Origin: Ochotona curzoniae
Lineage: Eukaryota > Chordata > Mammalia > Lagomorpha > Ochotonidae
Direction: 5' to 3'
Length of the DNA: 64,000 nt
Assembly: GCF_017591425.1 (NCBI RefSeq)
Contig: NW_024466599.1
Span: 77,046,501 to 77,110,500 of the forward strand
Every line of letters starts with the position of its first letter. The stretch's first letter is position 1. The notes beneath the pieces were generated by a model, which was not told where the DNA came from, did not search any database, and was given only the letters and a program-made list of their open reading frames with translations. The translations under genes were made by a program, and so were the position numbers. This document shows, piece after piece, positions 36,260 to 48,124 of this stretch.

Positions 36260-37300
36260 AAAGCAGAGTTGAATATGCCTGTCTTAGGTTGTGGACTCTC
36301 AGGTTATCAATCTTTCCTATCATCAGAATTGCCATAGCATGAAGGAGCCCTGTAGGTTGGTCAGTGACTGGCCCATCTTGCCCGTCACTGGCTGCCATTC
36401 AACGCATTGCCTGCTGCAGCTGCATAAACCATACTTGGGGAGGCTGGTAACCTTTTTCCATGGCTAGGACTATCTTTAGCTCGGTAGCAATGAGCAGACA
36501 GCAGTTTCTGGGCTTGGTAAACATTTTTCACTCACACAGGTGTTACAAACAGACACATGATGGGGAACAAGAGGCTTTGACCATATCCCACAGCATCTGC
36601 TGCCCCTCTGTCAACAAATCAACCTGCTGTTACAATGTAAGCATGCCCACCCACACGTGATCATCAATTGAATTCTGTTGTTCCATAACTCAGGCAGTCT
36701 GTTCCACAAGCTTGTTCACAATCTCAGCGGTAGCTGTAGGGTGTCCTAGGGTCACTGCTGCTGTGGCAGTGGCTGCTGACACCATAGCAATGCTGGCTGT
36801 GATGGTCAATGTTATGTCAAAGTCTCTTTTGCACCTTATCAGGCCAACAGAGGCCTCTCCGTTAGCTGCAACAGGCACAGGCAAGATTCCAGGCAGCCAT
36901 ATGACAACAGCAGTATCACCATTGCCACTCCAACACACTGTTAGGGTGCAATTGAACTCTGTGTAATTCACTTCAGAGGCATTTTTTTGTATGCAAGAGA
37001 GAAAAACGGGGGGATAACACTGGCAGACACTGGTTTAAAATTTAGGTAGCTAGGATTCACCCATGTGAGCGAGTCCTCAAATTCAGAGGAGTGATTAAAC
37101 TAATAATTTCCATAGGAATAATTGCCTCACTTAATAAGGGAAGGGGGGCATGCCAGTGCATGCCAAGTCCCCACAAAGCTGCCACATAGAAAAGGCAGGA
37201 AATATGGGAACCTTGTTGCATATAAGAAGACAAAAAGGGGGTGCTTAACAAAGGCCCAATATACTTGCTTGTCCCATCAATCTTCCAACTCAAATGCCAT
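36260..37300 (-). pseudogene. env remnant of the class II ERV
   Basis: The minus-strand open stretch 36971-36690 has an Ala/Thr/Val-rich hydrophobic block followed by a helical stretch (TAEIVNKLVEQ). This is the layout of a transmembrane-subunit fusion peptide and heptad region. It lies just before the 3' LTR, where env belongs. It is short and broken, and upstream surface-subunit sequence is only suggested (37293-37060). Confidence 0.6.
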
Positions 37301-37599
37301 CATTATGGCCAGTACCTGAGCTTTCACAAGACTCAGCAGCAGGAGCTTGCTGGACAATCTTCTCAGGAATCCATCGTGGGCAATTTTTGTTTTCTGGAAA
37401 AAAACACAAACCGGTCCTTGTCCCCATATGAGGACAGGATCTGGGTCTAGCCACTGACTAGTCAAGGAATCCTTCTACATCACGTACCCCTTCTGCTTCC
37501 TAGATGGAGGCCAATGATGATCTGCTGCTGACTGTCCTTCAGCATCCAATGTTAGAAAATTTAAGATAAATAATGCAAGGTTCAAATGATTTTGAGGAG

Positions 37600-39340
37600 T
37601 GTTATACTCCCCCTTTTTTTGTTTTAATAAGGCAATCCTTAATAGTACAGTTGACATGTTCCATAATACCTTGCCCTTGAGGACTATAAGGAGTGCGTAT
37701 AATTAGTGGCATATGGTGGGAGACAGCAAAACCACAAAACTTGCTGCTGATATAGCAGGGGCCTTTATCAGTTTTAATAACTTTGCGAGTTCCCAAGATG
37801 GAAAAACATGTATTTCAAAGGGCCAGAGTGTGCCTGACTTGTTTCCCTGAGGAGTAGCTAGAATAAATCCAGAGCAAGTATTGGCAGTGACATGCACATA
37901 CTTTCATGTTTCAAACTCTAGGATGTGTGTCACGTCCATTTACCTGGCATAATTGGGTAACAGTCCTCGGGGATTCACGCCATAATGGGAAACAGGCAAA
38001 AACTGAGGGCACACTGAGCATTTCTTCACGATGGTTCTGGATTGTTCCTTGGTCAGACTAAAGTGCAAATGAAGGGTATTGGAATTTAAGTGAAACCTAG
38101 CATATGCCTTTTGCACCTCCTCAATGGTCAAGGCCACCAATTTGGTGGCAGTATCTGCAGCCGCATTTCCCGATGTCATGGGCCCAGGCAAACCTGTATG
38201 GTGAACATGAGTCACAAACAATTTATCTCTGTGGCCCAAATACAGGCTTGAATTTTTGCAAATAGAGATGCTGCTGCAGAGTGGGAAGAAATTTGTTCTG
38301 CAGTCTCCAGTACGGGAAGGGAATGGGCAACATACCACTATCAGTATATAAAGTAAAGGGCTGTGTGGAAAATATTTGAAAGGCTGCAAGAACCACCACC
38401 AATTCCAAAACCTATGGGGGAGACAAAGGATGTGGGGATGGTGTTAACCTGGCCATCTATTACAAAAGCTGCCTGACCATTAAATGACCCATCAGTGAAA
38501 ACAGTTAATGTTTCTGGCAATGGTTGAAGAGAGGTTACAAGTGGAAAAACAACAGGGTGCAAAATAAAAAGCTGTACAATGGGGTCCTTGGGATAGTGGT
38601 TGTCAAATTAATATTTAAAGTGCTCAAAAGTATTGCACAGGTCTCTTCCATGTTTTGTAATCACAAAAGCTGCTTCCGAGCATACAGAATGATAATGGTA
38701 TCTGGGACCTTCCCAAAATGTCTTAGGCTGCTTTTAATGGTTTTCTGTACCAACTCTGCTATGGCCAAATAGTAAGGCACAACTGTCTTAGTGGATTTGT
38801 TAAAAATGTTCCCATAATATAGGCCCCTGCTGATAAAATACCCCCACAGGCATATAGGAGGATGCTACAACAATAAATAAAAGCAGGGCACTGTAATCAA
38901 TCCTGGTTAAATGGGCTTGTTCAATGGCCATCTCAACCTTGTGTAGGGCCTGACATCCCTCCACAGTCCCCTTGGGGACGCTGGAGAGGAGTTGCCTTTT
39001 AAGATATCAAACAAAGGTTTCAAATCTGCATTAGTAAGTTTCCAACTGGGTCTCATCCAATCAATGTCCCTCAACAATTTTTGAAAAGCATTAAGAATTT
39101 GCAACTTTTCTGTGGCTATGGACATTTTTGGGGGTTTAATATAATTCTGAGAAAGTTGAAACCCCATATAATTAAACAGAGAAAAAAGTTGTGTTTTGTC
39201 TGAAGCTATAGCGAATCTTGCCTCAACTGAAGGCAGAGACGCTGAAGTTGCTCCTGTAAATCTTTCACAGCTGCACCCAGATTTAGTGGTGCCAACAGCA
39301 CAGGTGGCATAGAGGGTTCCATGCCTGGCCAAAAGAGATT
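37600..39340 (-). pseudogene. pol remnant: RT connection, RNase H and integrase
   Basis: In viral order: an RT thumb/connection segment (39332-38907, with ILNAFQKLLRDIDWMRPSW), an RNase H segment (38562-38223, with FTDGSFNGQAAF), an integrase zinc region (38389-37940, with GLPGPMTSGNAAAD and CSVCPQFLP), and an integrase core (37796-37602, with SPQGQGIMEHVN). Frameshifts and stops separate all four. The signatures fit class II retroviruses. The RT catalytic half is missing. Confidence 0.88.
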
Positions 39341-39357
39341 TTTGCTCGGCACAGGCT

Positions 39358-39741
39358 CTATGGGTGGAGGATCCTTAGCAAACTCACTTCCATCCTCTTC
39401 CTCTTCCTCCTCCTCAGGAATCTTCTTCGTGCTCTTGGGTTCCTTCTTCTTTTTTGGGTTCCCTCTGTCTTCTTATTCTGGTTTGTGACCCCTTCTTTTG
39501 GATAATTTTTCAAGGAAGGGTTGCACCACTGCATGATGGGATGATAAAGCTTTTTTTTTTTTTTTTTTTTAACCAAGGGCCAGAGAAAAGAGGTGACTAC
39601 AAGGAGGGCAAACCATGGTAATATTTCACAGATAGTTTCAGCAAACTTCTGTACAGTCTTATGCTTAGTGTTCTTGCCTTGTAACTGGATCAGATTTCTG
39701 ATTGCCTTAATCACCTGAACTTTAGCAAGTTCTTACCCCAT
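39358..39741 (-). pseudogene. gag (matrix) remnant of the class II ERV
   Basis: A minus-strand open stretch encodes a basic, hydrophobic matrix-like N-terminus with an ICEILPWFALLV core. An ATG-Gly at 39741 in the upstream frame gives the expected myristoylation start, but codon 3 is a TAA stop. The tail is a lysine- and arginine-rich, low-complexity extension. The rest of gag is absent. Confidence 0.6.
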
Positions 39742-39769
39742 GATAATTTTTTTACTTATGCCCATGCAA

Positions 39770-40022
39770 TATATTTAACTCTAAGCTTGCCTCCACAGTT
39801 CCGGGGTCCCTTAGATTGTCCTTCATGCCCCAGGATGGGGAGAAGGTCTGGGGATGAAATCATTAATGTCCCTTTAGAGTTCCAAGGGTCCCTCAGATTA
39901 TCCCTCATGCTCCAGGACAGGGAGAGGGTCTGGGGATGAAATCACTTATGCCCCTGCAAAATGTTTAATTCTAAACTTACCTTCCTAGGTCCAGGGGTCC
40001 CTCAAATTGTCCCTCATGCCTT
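39770..40022 (-). repeat. Tandem leader repeats in the class II ERV
   Basis: Two to three imperfect units contain tccctcagattgtccctcatgc-like and ggtctggggatgaaatca-like blocks, starting at about 39800, 39880 and 39990. The last unit runs into the primer-binding site. The block gagagggtctggggatgaa also occurs in the LTR at 40078-40096. Confidence 0.7.
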
Positions 40023-40042
40023 GCCCCACGATAGGTGCCGTT
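40023..40042 (-). promoter_or_regulatory. Degenerate primer-binding site, tRNA-Lys type
   Basis: On the minus strand the sequence just after the 5' LTR reads cggcacctatcgtggggc. It resembles the primer site complementary to the tRNA-Lys1,2 3' end, with several substitutions. The identification rests on position and partial match. Confidence 0.6.
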
Positions 40043-40323
40043 TGTTCCGACCAGCTGAGCCAGTAACATGGACACGGAGAGGGTCTGGGGATGAAGCACC
40101 GGTGGGAGACCAGTGCTGATAGAAGTCTCTGTGAAGTCTCTCTTTATTGCTCCCTCACCTTTCCTTGTAAACTCTTCCCATCCACTCCCAGCCCATCCCA
40201 GTCCTATTTAGCCAGGAAATTTGATACAGATGAGTCCAATTAGCATAGGTGTTTTTAGCCACAAGCCCATTTCCTGTTCCTGCCCAGCTTAACTAGCACT
40301 AATTAATTCCTTAGCCCACAACA
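40043..40323 (-). repeat. 5' LTR of the class II ERV
   Basis: Read on the minus strand it begins TGTTGTGGGC and ends near GGAACA. It carries an AATAAAGAGAGACTTC polyadenylation region. A short internal duplication (gaagtctct repeated) distinguishes it from the other LTR. Many differences from the 3' LTR indicate an old insertion. Confidence 0.88.
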
Positions 40324-40504
40324 CCTGCAGGCTAGATCAATTGTAAATACTGATACAAGAATTCTTTATCAATCACTGGAGAATTAATTACATCAGAATA
40401 TGAAAAGAATCATACACCATTAGAAGTATTTATTGCTAGCATGTGAAGATGGTTCAAACTCAAGATAGGAGCTAATTAGCATTCCAGTTCAAGCAAAGTA
40501 AGCA

Positions 40505-40690
40505 TTTGACTGGAGGGTGCTATTGGCATCCTGTTTGAGCACTGGTTGAGTTCATTTTTCCTTTTTCCATCCAGCTCACAGATGACATTCCTGGGAAAGG
40601 AAACAAATGTGGTCCCCCCCTCTCTCTCTTTCTCTCTTCTTCTCTGTAACTCTGTATTTCAAATTTTCAAATTACCTAACAAACCTTTTT
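40505..40690 (+). mobile_element. Old CSINE trace
   Basis: tccatccagctcacagatgacattcctgggaaagg followed by a CT-rich run and tttcaaattttcaaa. Confidence 0.4.
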
Positions 40691-42151
40691 ATTTTTATAA
40701 AGCCAAAATTTTACACATTCTATGATAAAAATACTCAAAAAACTAAGAATTCAAAGAATTAGCAATAAAATTATAAATATATATCTATATTTCTCATGAT
40801 CAGAATCAAGACACACATGTTCTTCCCGTTGCTATTCAATATCTCAAGTATTGAAACTTTTCTGCCAGAACAAGAAGGCAAGAAAAATAATAGAAAGTAA
40901 TCCAAAAAGAATATAAGTAAAATTATCCCATTTTCAGATGGAGTGATGCTAAATGTAAAAAATCCCAAAGAATATTACACACATATGCACTTAGCATACT
41001 TAACAAATCTGCAAAGTGGTTAAACACAAGACCAATACAAAAATCAGCTCTGTGCCCATATTTCGTTAATAAACAACATGAAAAGAAAGTATGCATAACA
41101 GTTATAAAAATGAGATACCTAGAGGCAGATTTAACCCACAAATCAAAATATTTGTATATGGAAAACTACAACACATTGCTGAAATGAATTAAACAAAGCC
41201 AAAATCAATGGGAAATCATCTCATTTCAGATTGAAAGACATTGTATTACTAATGTCAATATGACCCAAAGACATTTACAAATTCAATGTAATTCTTGCCA
41301 AAGATCCATTTTTCAAAGTTTTGTTCTTATTTCAGGGAAATCAATGCTGGTTTTCACCTTCTATAAAATTTAACAGCCTGAAATATTCAAAACAAGCCGG
41401 AAAAAGGACAAAGTTAGAGAAGTGATACTTCTCAGTTTAAAAACTCATTACAAAGCCGTATTTGTCTGAACCCTGTAGCTCTGACATAAGAAGATAGGCC
41501 ATATATTTTTCATATATACATATACATGTATGTGTGCAACAGAATTGGAAAAACCTGGGACTGCAGAAATAAGCTCAAATATCTATAGTCAACAGATTTT
41601 CAAAGGGTTGATGCCAATGGGTAAAGAATAATCTATTTAGTAAATGGTTCAGGGCCAACTTGAAAAAACACCTGTAAAAAACCCAAAAATGAATCCCAAC
41701 TCCCACCATTTGTAAATTCATTCCAAAGCAACAGAAATTATCAATGCTTTACAAAGCATGTTACTTTTCATGGTGATTTTGAATTTTGCAACAAATTCTT
41801 AAATACATATCAAAGGATGAAGAAACAAGCAAAAATATAAAAAATTTTGTTTTCATCAAAATGTCATATCTCTGTAATCAAAGAACTTTATTAAAAAATA
41901 AAATAACAATGTGAGAAATTATTTGCAAGTTGGATGTGTTCCTGATTCTATTGCTAAGCATATAGTTTTAAAAAGGCACAAGGTGAGAAGCACACAACCA
42001 AAAAATTGACTAGAGATTTGTAAAGATTTCCAAAGGAGATATTTAGATGGCCAACAAGTCCATGAGCACATATTTAAGATCATTTGTCTCTAGCAAAATG
42101 CAAATAAAAACTACGGTGAGGTGCCACTTTACATTCTCATTTAATGAATAG

Positions 42152-42450
42152 CAGGTAGGAGTTTGACGCATTGATTACGATGCTGGCTAGCTTGCCTGCA
42201 TCCCTATGCGAGTACCTGAGTTTGAATCTGTTCCTCCACCAATTCCAGTTTCTTATTAATGTGAGACCAGAGAGGCAGCAGATGATGGTTCAAGTTTCTG
42301 GATCCCTAGCACCCAGGCATGAGGCCTAGACTCCTTTCTCTCTTCTGACTCTATTCTAGCCCAGGACAGACTGCTGTGGGCATCTGGGGAGTGAACTAGC
42401 AGATGAGAAGCCTCTCTTTCAAGTAAATAAAAATACTTCTCTTTAAATAA
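42152..42450 (+). mobile_element. Old CSINE inside the old L1
   Basis: Head aggagtttgacgcattgattac, body gtttctggatccctagcacc, tail tttcaagtaaataaaaat. The L1 C-terminal block continues after it. Confidence 0.65.
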
Positions 42451-43010
42451 ATAAAAGTGTTGGTAAAATGTGGAGAAAATGTATCTTCGTTCTTCTGGTA
42501 TGAATGTAAAATGGTGGCTCCTCATAAGATATAAATGACATAGCTGTATAACTCCATATATTGTATATACACCAACAATTGAAAATAATGACTAATACAC
42601 ATTTATACATGCGTGTTTAAAGCAGCAGTATTCATAACATCCAAGAAATGAAAAGAATTCAAATGTCCATCAACAGATAAATCAATGAACACATCGTAAT
42701 TTATACACACAACAAGTATGGTTCAGAAGTAAAAATGAAATGCAATGTTGAGATACAGTGTTAATGAACCTCCAAAGCCTTGTGCTGTGTGAAACAAGTC
42801 AGATGCAGAAGTTCACCTTTTGAATGATTTTGGTTCCATTTATATGAAACATTCAAAAAAGCCAAAGTTATAGAGACAGAACACAGAGAGGTAGCTACCA
42901 GGTGCTAAGAATGAGGGCGTGGGTACATGGTATGAGTGGATAAAAGCTTCCTTGTGGAACGTTTCGGAAGTAAACTCGAGTGTGGTCATATAACATTTAA
43001 AATGCTTTAA

Positions 43011-43662
43011 ATGCTTTAAATGCTCAATTTTTATTACATGAGCTTTTACAAATTGATTCCAGGCAGAGAAACAAATCCAGCCTTTGGGTGTAAAAAGAGA
43101 CGGTAAATAAGGCCAAATCACTTTATATACATAATATATACTAGGATACAATCTATTATTAACATCATCCAGTTTACAAGCCAAATTATTCAACATGTGA
43201 AGCAATATAAAATATGACAATTTTGCAATAAAAAAAAAAGATGTTAGGGAACAAACCTAAGGTGACATAAAGGAAGCCATAGGTATCAAGAGATATTAAA
43301 ATATTAGCTGTTGTTGATTACATAAGTAACATGCATCATAATGAATGAAGTAACAGGGAGTTCAGCAATCATAGCAATTAGAACCAGAGGAAACAGAAGT
43401 TCCAGGATCAGAAAATACAAATTGTAGATTTGTAGAACACTGGATGAAGTAAAAGGAGAATGGAGGTAACAGGAAAAAAGTCAGTGGATTTAAAGATATG
43501 TTAATAAAAAGTACTGGATCAGAAAATAAGCATAAATGAATACTGAAAAAGATAATTCATTAGTCTGTGAGACAAATCCACTGAATTCCTACACATAGAG
43601 GCACAGAAAAGGAGGAGAGGGAGACCGAGCAGAGAAGAAAAATACCTTTCAGAAATTAAAAT
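43011..43662. other. Unassigned AT-rich sequence
   Basis: No gene recognised; may be L1 3' UTR decay. Confidence 0.35.
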
Positions 43663-43998
43663 TGGGCCCAGCGCAATGGCACAGTAGGGTTAAGGTCCTC
43701 ACCTTGCACACCCGAGATTCCATATGGCTGCCGGTTCTAATCCTGGCGTCCCCGCTTCCCATCCAGCTCCCTGCCTGTGGTCCGGGAAAGCAGTCGAGGA
43801 TGGCCCAAAGCTTTGGGACTCTGCACCCGCATGGGAGACCCGGAAGAGGCTCCTGGCTTCAGATGGGCATAGCATCAGCCGTTGCGGCTCACTTGGGGAG
43901 TGAATCACTGGACGGAAGATCTTTCTCTCTATCTGTCCTCCTCTCTGTATATCTGACTTTCCAATAAAAATAAAATAAGTCTTTAAAAAAAAAAAAGT
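43663..43998 (+). mobile_element. CSINE, fairly young
   Basis: Head gggcccagcgcaatggcacag, body nearly consensus, tail aataaaataagtcttt with a poly(A) run. Confidence 0.93.
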
Positions 43999-44007
43999 AA
44001 AATGTAG

Positions 44008-44330
44008 GGCTGGGCATTTGACATTGGTTGAGACACCCTTGGGGTGCCCTGATCCAGTATGAGAGTCCTTAGGTTCAAGTCTGGCTCCATTCCGCATTCC
44101 AGCTTCCAGCTAATGGGAATCCTTGGAAGAAGTGATGTTTGGCCAAGTAGGACTGCAATTCCCAAGTCTGGATTGAAGCGCTTGCTGCTGGCTCAGCCCT
44201 GACTCGCCTGGACTAGCCTGGCTGCTGCCTGGCTTCAGCCTCTGCTAGCCTGGTTATCCCAGCTGCTACACGCATTCCCAGGGGACTCATTTGGGAGGGC
44301 TCTCTCTCTCTCAAATAAATTTTTATAACT
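44008..44330 (+). mobile_element. Old CSINE, tandem with the previous one
   Basis: Starts gggctgggcatttgacattgg; the centre is expanded with gctgctgcctggcttcagcc-type repeats; ends tctctctcaaataaattt. Confidence 0.65.
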
Positions 44331-44449
44331 TAAATTTTAATGCAAACAACATAGCAAATAAATTTAAAATTTACAAACGGTGGTATATTATTTCCTCATA
44401 CTCTACACAGAAGTAAGGGGATAACAGTATGAAATATTAAGGATAAAAA

Positions 44450-45260
44450 TTGTAACCCTTTAAAAAGGAAACAGTATAAACTATTTTTTTTCTCAATTGG
44501 AAGTTCTTAGAAATGGCACTGAAACTAAAGAAAATAATTACATCAGACTTGATCAAAACTGAAAATGGCTAATCTTCATTAAGAAGATGGAAAGGTAAGA
44601 AAGTCTGGTTAAGACTAGCAGCCAAGATATGTAAAGAATCTCTACAACCCAGCAACAAAAACACAGGCAAGTAAAAAAAAAAATGCCCAACATTATTCTC
44701 ATCAATAAAAACACAATTTAAATCCATCATGATATATTTTTACATCAAGCAGCAGGATGGCAAAATTTAAAGAAAAAAAATTATTTTTAAACCAAATTTT
44801 AAGCATCAAATGCTGGTAAAATATGGGAAAACAAACACATACATCTACTAAAATATTTGTCCTTGAAGCTGCGCAACTATCAGTGAGAAATGATACATTT
44901 CATCAGACTATTCATTAAAGATAATTATTCAATAGGAGACGTTGATAAAAAGTAACATATTACCAACCCACTCAAAAACAGAGAAATATCAAAAATATCC
45001 TGCTAAGTGTAAATATGTGATATCTGATTTTATTTATAGGTAAAATTAATCTTCAGTTGAAAAAAATCAGAACCAGATCCTCTCTTGGGGGTTAGTGGAA
45101 AAAAACTGACTCAGAATTCAAAAAAAGGAATGTTTAGAGCAAACGTGCTGTTTTGTGTTTCTACTAGGGCCTGAGTTACAGTGGGGTTGCATTTGTCAAC
45201 ATTCAGTTCATATCATTTCCTTAACATTCATGCATTTTGTTGCACATAAATGAAAGATCA
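44450..45260 (+). mobile_element. Old L1 ORF2 C-terminal and 3' fragment
   Basis: ggctaatcttcattaagaagatgg and the later tggtaaaatatgggaaaacaaac follow the order of the L1 C-terminal region. Confidence 0.5.
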
Positions 45261-45364
45261 CAGGTTCCTACAAAACTGAATTATTTCCCCTCTTCCTAGC
45301 CATACCCTATAATGGCAAAACTGCATTTAGTTTAAAATTGGTCCTGAAGAGTTGCTTCAGCATC

Positions 45365-47095
45365 CCGGTTGCAGATTCAGACCCAGAGGAGCAGGAGATT
45401 CAGACCCAGAACCGGCCAATGGAGGAGGAGATGAGATGTTTGTGATTCCTTCATCATCAACATTTTCCACTTGAACAAAGCGATCTTCCTGCGGGGGCTT
45501 GTCTCAAATTTATCGAACGCTCTGGACAAGATCCATTCTGAGAGCTTGTCTGGCCCCAGCGAACTGGACTTGGGCAAGGAGATTCACATCAATCTACATG
45601 TTGATCATTGTGGTTATTGGCACCTGGATGACCAAGGTCAACTTGATCACCAGCCTGGCCACTGTCACCAAGTACAGCATCAAGGCCTCACATGCTGCAT
45701 GGAAATATCCATGACTGGCTACTTCAGTGTGGGCTACCTGGTGCTGGAGAAGTGACTGTGATCACTGAACATGACACCAATGAGCAATGATGCCTGGGAG
45801 TTGTCAGCAATGGCTCCTTCACCAAGAGGGCCAATACAGGTGAACAAATGGGACATGGAACCAAGGTGATTCTGCACCTGAAACAGGACCAGATGAAGTA
45901 CTTGGAAAAGAGGAGGATAAAGGGGATATGCAGAAGCACTTGCAATTCATTGTCCACCCCATCACATACTTCTTTGTGGAGAAGTGGTGAGACAAAGAGG
46001 TGAATGATGATAAAGCAGAAGAGAAGAATGAAGAGGAGGAAGAGAAGGTGTCTGAGAGCAAACCTGAGATTGAAGTTGTTGGCTTCGATGAGGAAGAGGG
46101 GAGGAGCAAAAGAAGGATGATGACAAGAAGAAGAAGAAAAAGATCAGGGAAAAGTACATTGGCCAAAAGGAACTAGGCAAGACCAAGCCTATTTGTGTCA
46201 GAAATCCTGATAGCACTACCAATGAGGAGTATGGAGAATCGTGAGACCTGGATCAGTGGCTGGGAAGACCACCCAGAAGGGAAGCCTTTTTCTATTGAAG
46301 GACAGTTGGAATTCAGAACTCAACTCTTGTCCCAAGATGTGCTCCTTTTGATTTTTTGGAAAATGGAAAGAAAAACAACAATATGAAGTTGTATGTCTGC
46401 AGACTTCATCATGGATAGCTGTGAGGAGCTCATTCTGGAGCATCTGACTTCCATTAGAGAGGTGATAGACCCCAAGAATCTTCCCTTAACTATGTCCATG
46501 AGATGCTGCATCAAAGCAAAATTCTGAAAGTTATTAGGAAGAAGCTGGTCAAAAAATGCCTAGAACGCCTCACTTAGCTGGAAAAATATAAAGAGAACTA
46601 TGAGAAGTTTTATAAGTAGTGCTCCAAAAGCATAAAGCTTGGGATAGACAAAGACTCTAAAAACTGCAAGAAATAGGCCCAGCTTGGTGGCGCAGTGGTT
46701 AAGGTCCTCGCCTTGCATGCTCGGGATCCCATATGGGCGCCGGTTCTAATCCCTGCGGCCCCTCTTCCCATCCAGCTCCCTGCTTGTGGCCTGGGAAAGC
46801 AGTCAAGGATGGCCCAAAGCTTTGGGAACCTGCACCCACGTGGGAGACCCGGAAGAGGCTCCTGGCTTCGGATCGGCATAGTATCGGCCGTTGCTCTCAC
46901 TTGGGGAGTGAATCATTGGACGGAAGATCTTCCTCTGTCTTTCCTCTCTGTATATCCACCTTTCCAGTAAAAATAAAAAAATAAATCTTTAAAAAAAAAC
47001 TGCAAGAAGCTTGCAGAATTGCTGTCCTACTATGTACCTGCCTCTGGTGATGAGATGGTTTCTCTCGAGGACTATTGGACTTTTGGACTAACCTT
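45365..47095 (+). pseudogene. HSP90AA1: HSP90AA1 processed pseudogene
   Basis: An intronless, frame-broken copy of the cytosolic chaperone Hsp90-alpha. Recognisable blocks in order are the acidic N-terminus (IQTQNRPMEEE), the stretch [33 protein letters not shown], the charged linker ([17 protein letters not shown]), IKEKY-like and EGQLEFR segments, FIMDSCEEL, and ASGDEMVSLEDY. The alpha isoform is favoured by HINL, SESKPEIE and the YVPASGDEMVSL wording. Several deletions, stops and frameshifts are present. The ATP-site motif DTGIGMTKADLI is degraded to a [10 protein letters not shown] form. The copy stops about 60% of the way along the parent coding sequence, so the C-terminal dimerisation domain is missing. 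It is interrupted by a CSINE at 46673-46994. Confidence 0.92.
46673..46994 (+). mobile_element. Young CSINE inside the HSP90AA1 pseudogene
   Basis: The head reads taggcccagcttggtggcg and the tail is A-rich. A 14-base direct repeat, aaaaactgcaagaa, at 46659-46672 and 46995-47008 is the target-site duplication. The interrupted Hsp90 reading resumes immediately after it, so the order of insertion is clear. Confidence 0.95.
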
Positions 47096-47764
47096 AACCC
47101 TAAGACACAGGTAAGACCAGGTGGTGAACTCAGCCTTTGTGGAGTGCCTGTGGATGTATGCGCTTGCAACCACTTGACATATACTATTGAGATTTTATTG
47201 GAAGATTTATTATTGAGATCTTATTGGAAGATACACATTGCAGTAAGTGTAAAATATACCACCTCCTTTAATCCTTATATTCTAATGAGATAAAATATAA
47301 TGCAAATTTTATATCCATTTTATAGATAAGAAAATTAAAATTCAAATAAGAACACAAATTTAAGATCTAACAATTAGTCAAAATGAGCTGAAATTCTCTA
47401 TTTTGACTTCAAATCTCTTTCACTCTGAAATGCAGGATACTGTAAACCAAGTTGATCAGTAGAAACACTGGTGAAGGGCTGGAGAAAAAGATCCCCAAAT
47501 TTTGCTGAAATGTGAAGATCCAGAATTCCTACATAGTCAACAATCTTAATTTTTAAAGTACTTCATAGTTCAGATAGTCCTAGAGTTATTGAAATGACCA
47601 ATTAATTGCAGTTGAAATTGAATTTAATCAATTAAAATCGACCAAAGATTCAAACTAATATTGTGTGGTGAAGCTGGGACATTCCAAATGATAATTACTT
47701 ATGAAAAAATGGCTCTAAAAATCTCAAAATGCACTTTGATCCAAATTTGAATCATGATCAAAAT
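47096..47764. other. Unassigned AT-rich sequence
   Basis: Nothing recognised after the pseudogene end. Confidence 0.35.
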
Positions 47765-48115
47765 GTATTTATAGGTATTTGGCTCAGAACATACCAGCTT
47801 CCAATATCTGAGTCCCCTGATATGAGTGCAAACTCCACTTCCACTTCAGCTTCCTGCTAATGTGCATCCTGCAGAATAGAGTCTGGAACTGTGGTTTTAA
47901 TTTGGGCCAGTCCTGGTTGTTACAGGCATAGAAGAAATGAACTGGACCCCCAAAATAAGCACCTGGATCCTGGCTCCTGTCATTGACCTGACCCAGTTTT
48001 TGTCATTGCAAATATCTAGGAAGTGAAGCAGAGGATGAAAGATCTTTCTCTTTCTCTCTCTTTTCCTCTCTCTCTCGGTAAGTCTAACTTCGAAATGAAC
48101 AAATCCTTTAAAAAT
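47765..48115 (+). mobile_element. Old CSINE
   Basis: ggtatttggctcagaacatacc head, gcacctggatcctggctcctg body, CT-rich run, ttcgaaatgaacaaatccttt tail. Confidence 0.7.
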
Positions 48116-48124
48116 GAAGTCGGC

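Larger units (their letters stand above)
35988..40323 (-). mobile_element. Class II (betaretrovirus-like) endogenous retrovirus, defective
   Basis: A provirus on the minus strand. Two related LTRs bound it (upper 40043-40323, lower 35988-36240). Six-base flanks cctgta (35982-35987) and cctgca (40324-40329) form an almost perfect target duplication of the size typical for class II ERVs. A primer-binding-site-like block follows the upper LTR, and a polypurine tract (36241-36258) precedes the lower one. In viral order the interior has a gag start remnant, the second half of pol, and an env transmembrane remnant. All of protease, most of gag and the first half of reverse transcriptase are deleted. 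It sits inside an older + strand L1. Confidence 0.9.
40324..43010 (+). mobile_element. Old L1, ORF2 3' half and 3' UTR downstream of the ERV
   Basis: The same L1 continues after the ERV. Recognisable landmarks are the gaaaactacaacacattgctg phrase at 41160, the polymerase-downstream block around 41470-41700, and the C-terminal block near 42060-42145 and 42460-42760. It carries many stops and is interrupted by CSINEs at about 40505 and 42152. Confidence 0.65.

Noticed and set aside
36241..36300. Possible second, separate retroviral insertion beside the 3' LTR
   Set aside because: The purine-rich block is the normal polypurine tract of the same provirus.
43662..43967. Recurring peptide with HARDPIWAPVLIPAAPLP-type wording at many places
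   Set aside because: It is the translation of the CSINE body in one frame, seen at every young copy, and not a protein family.
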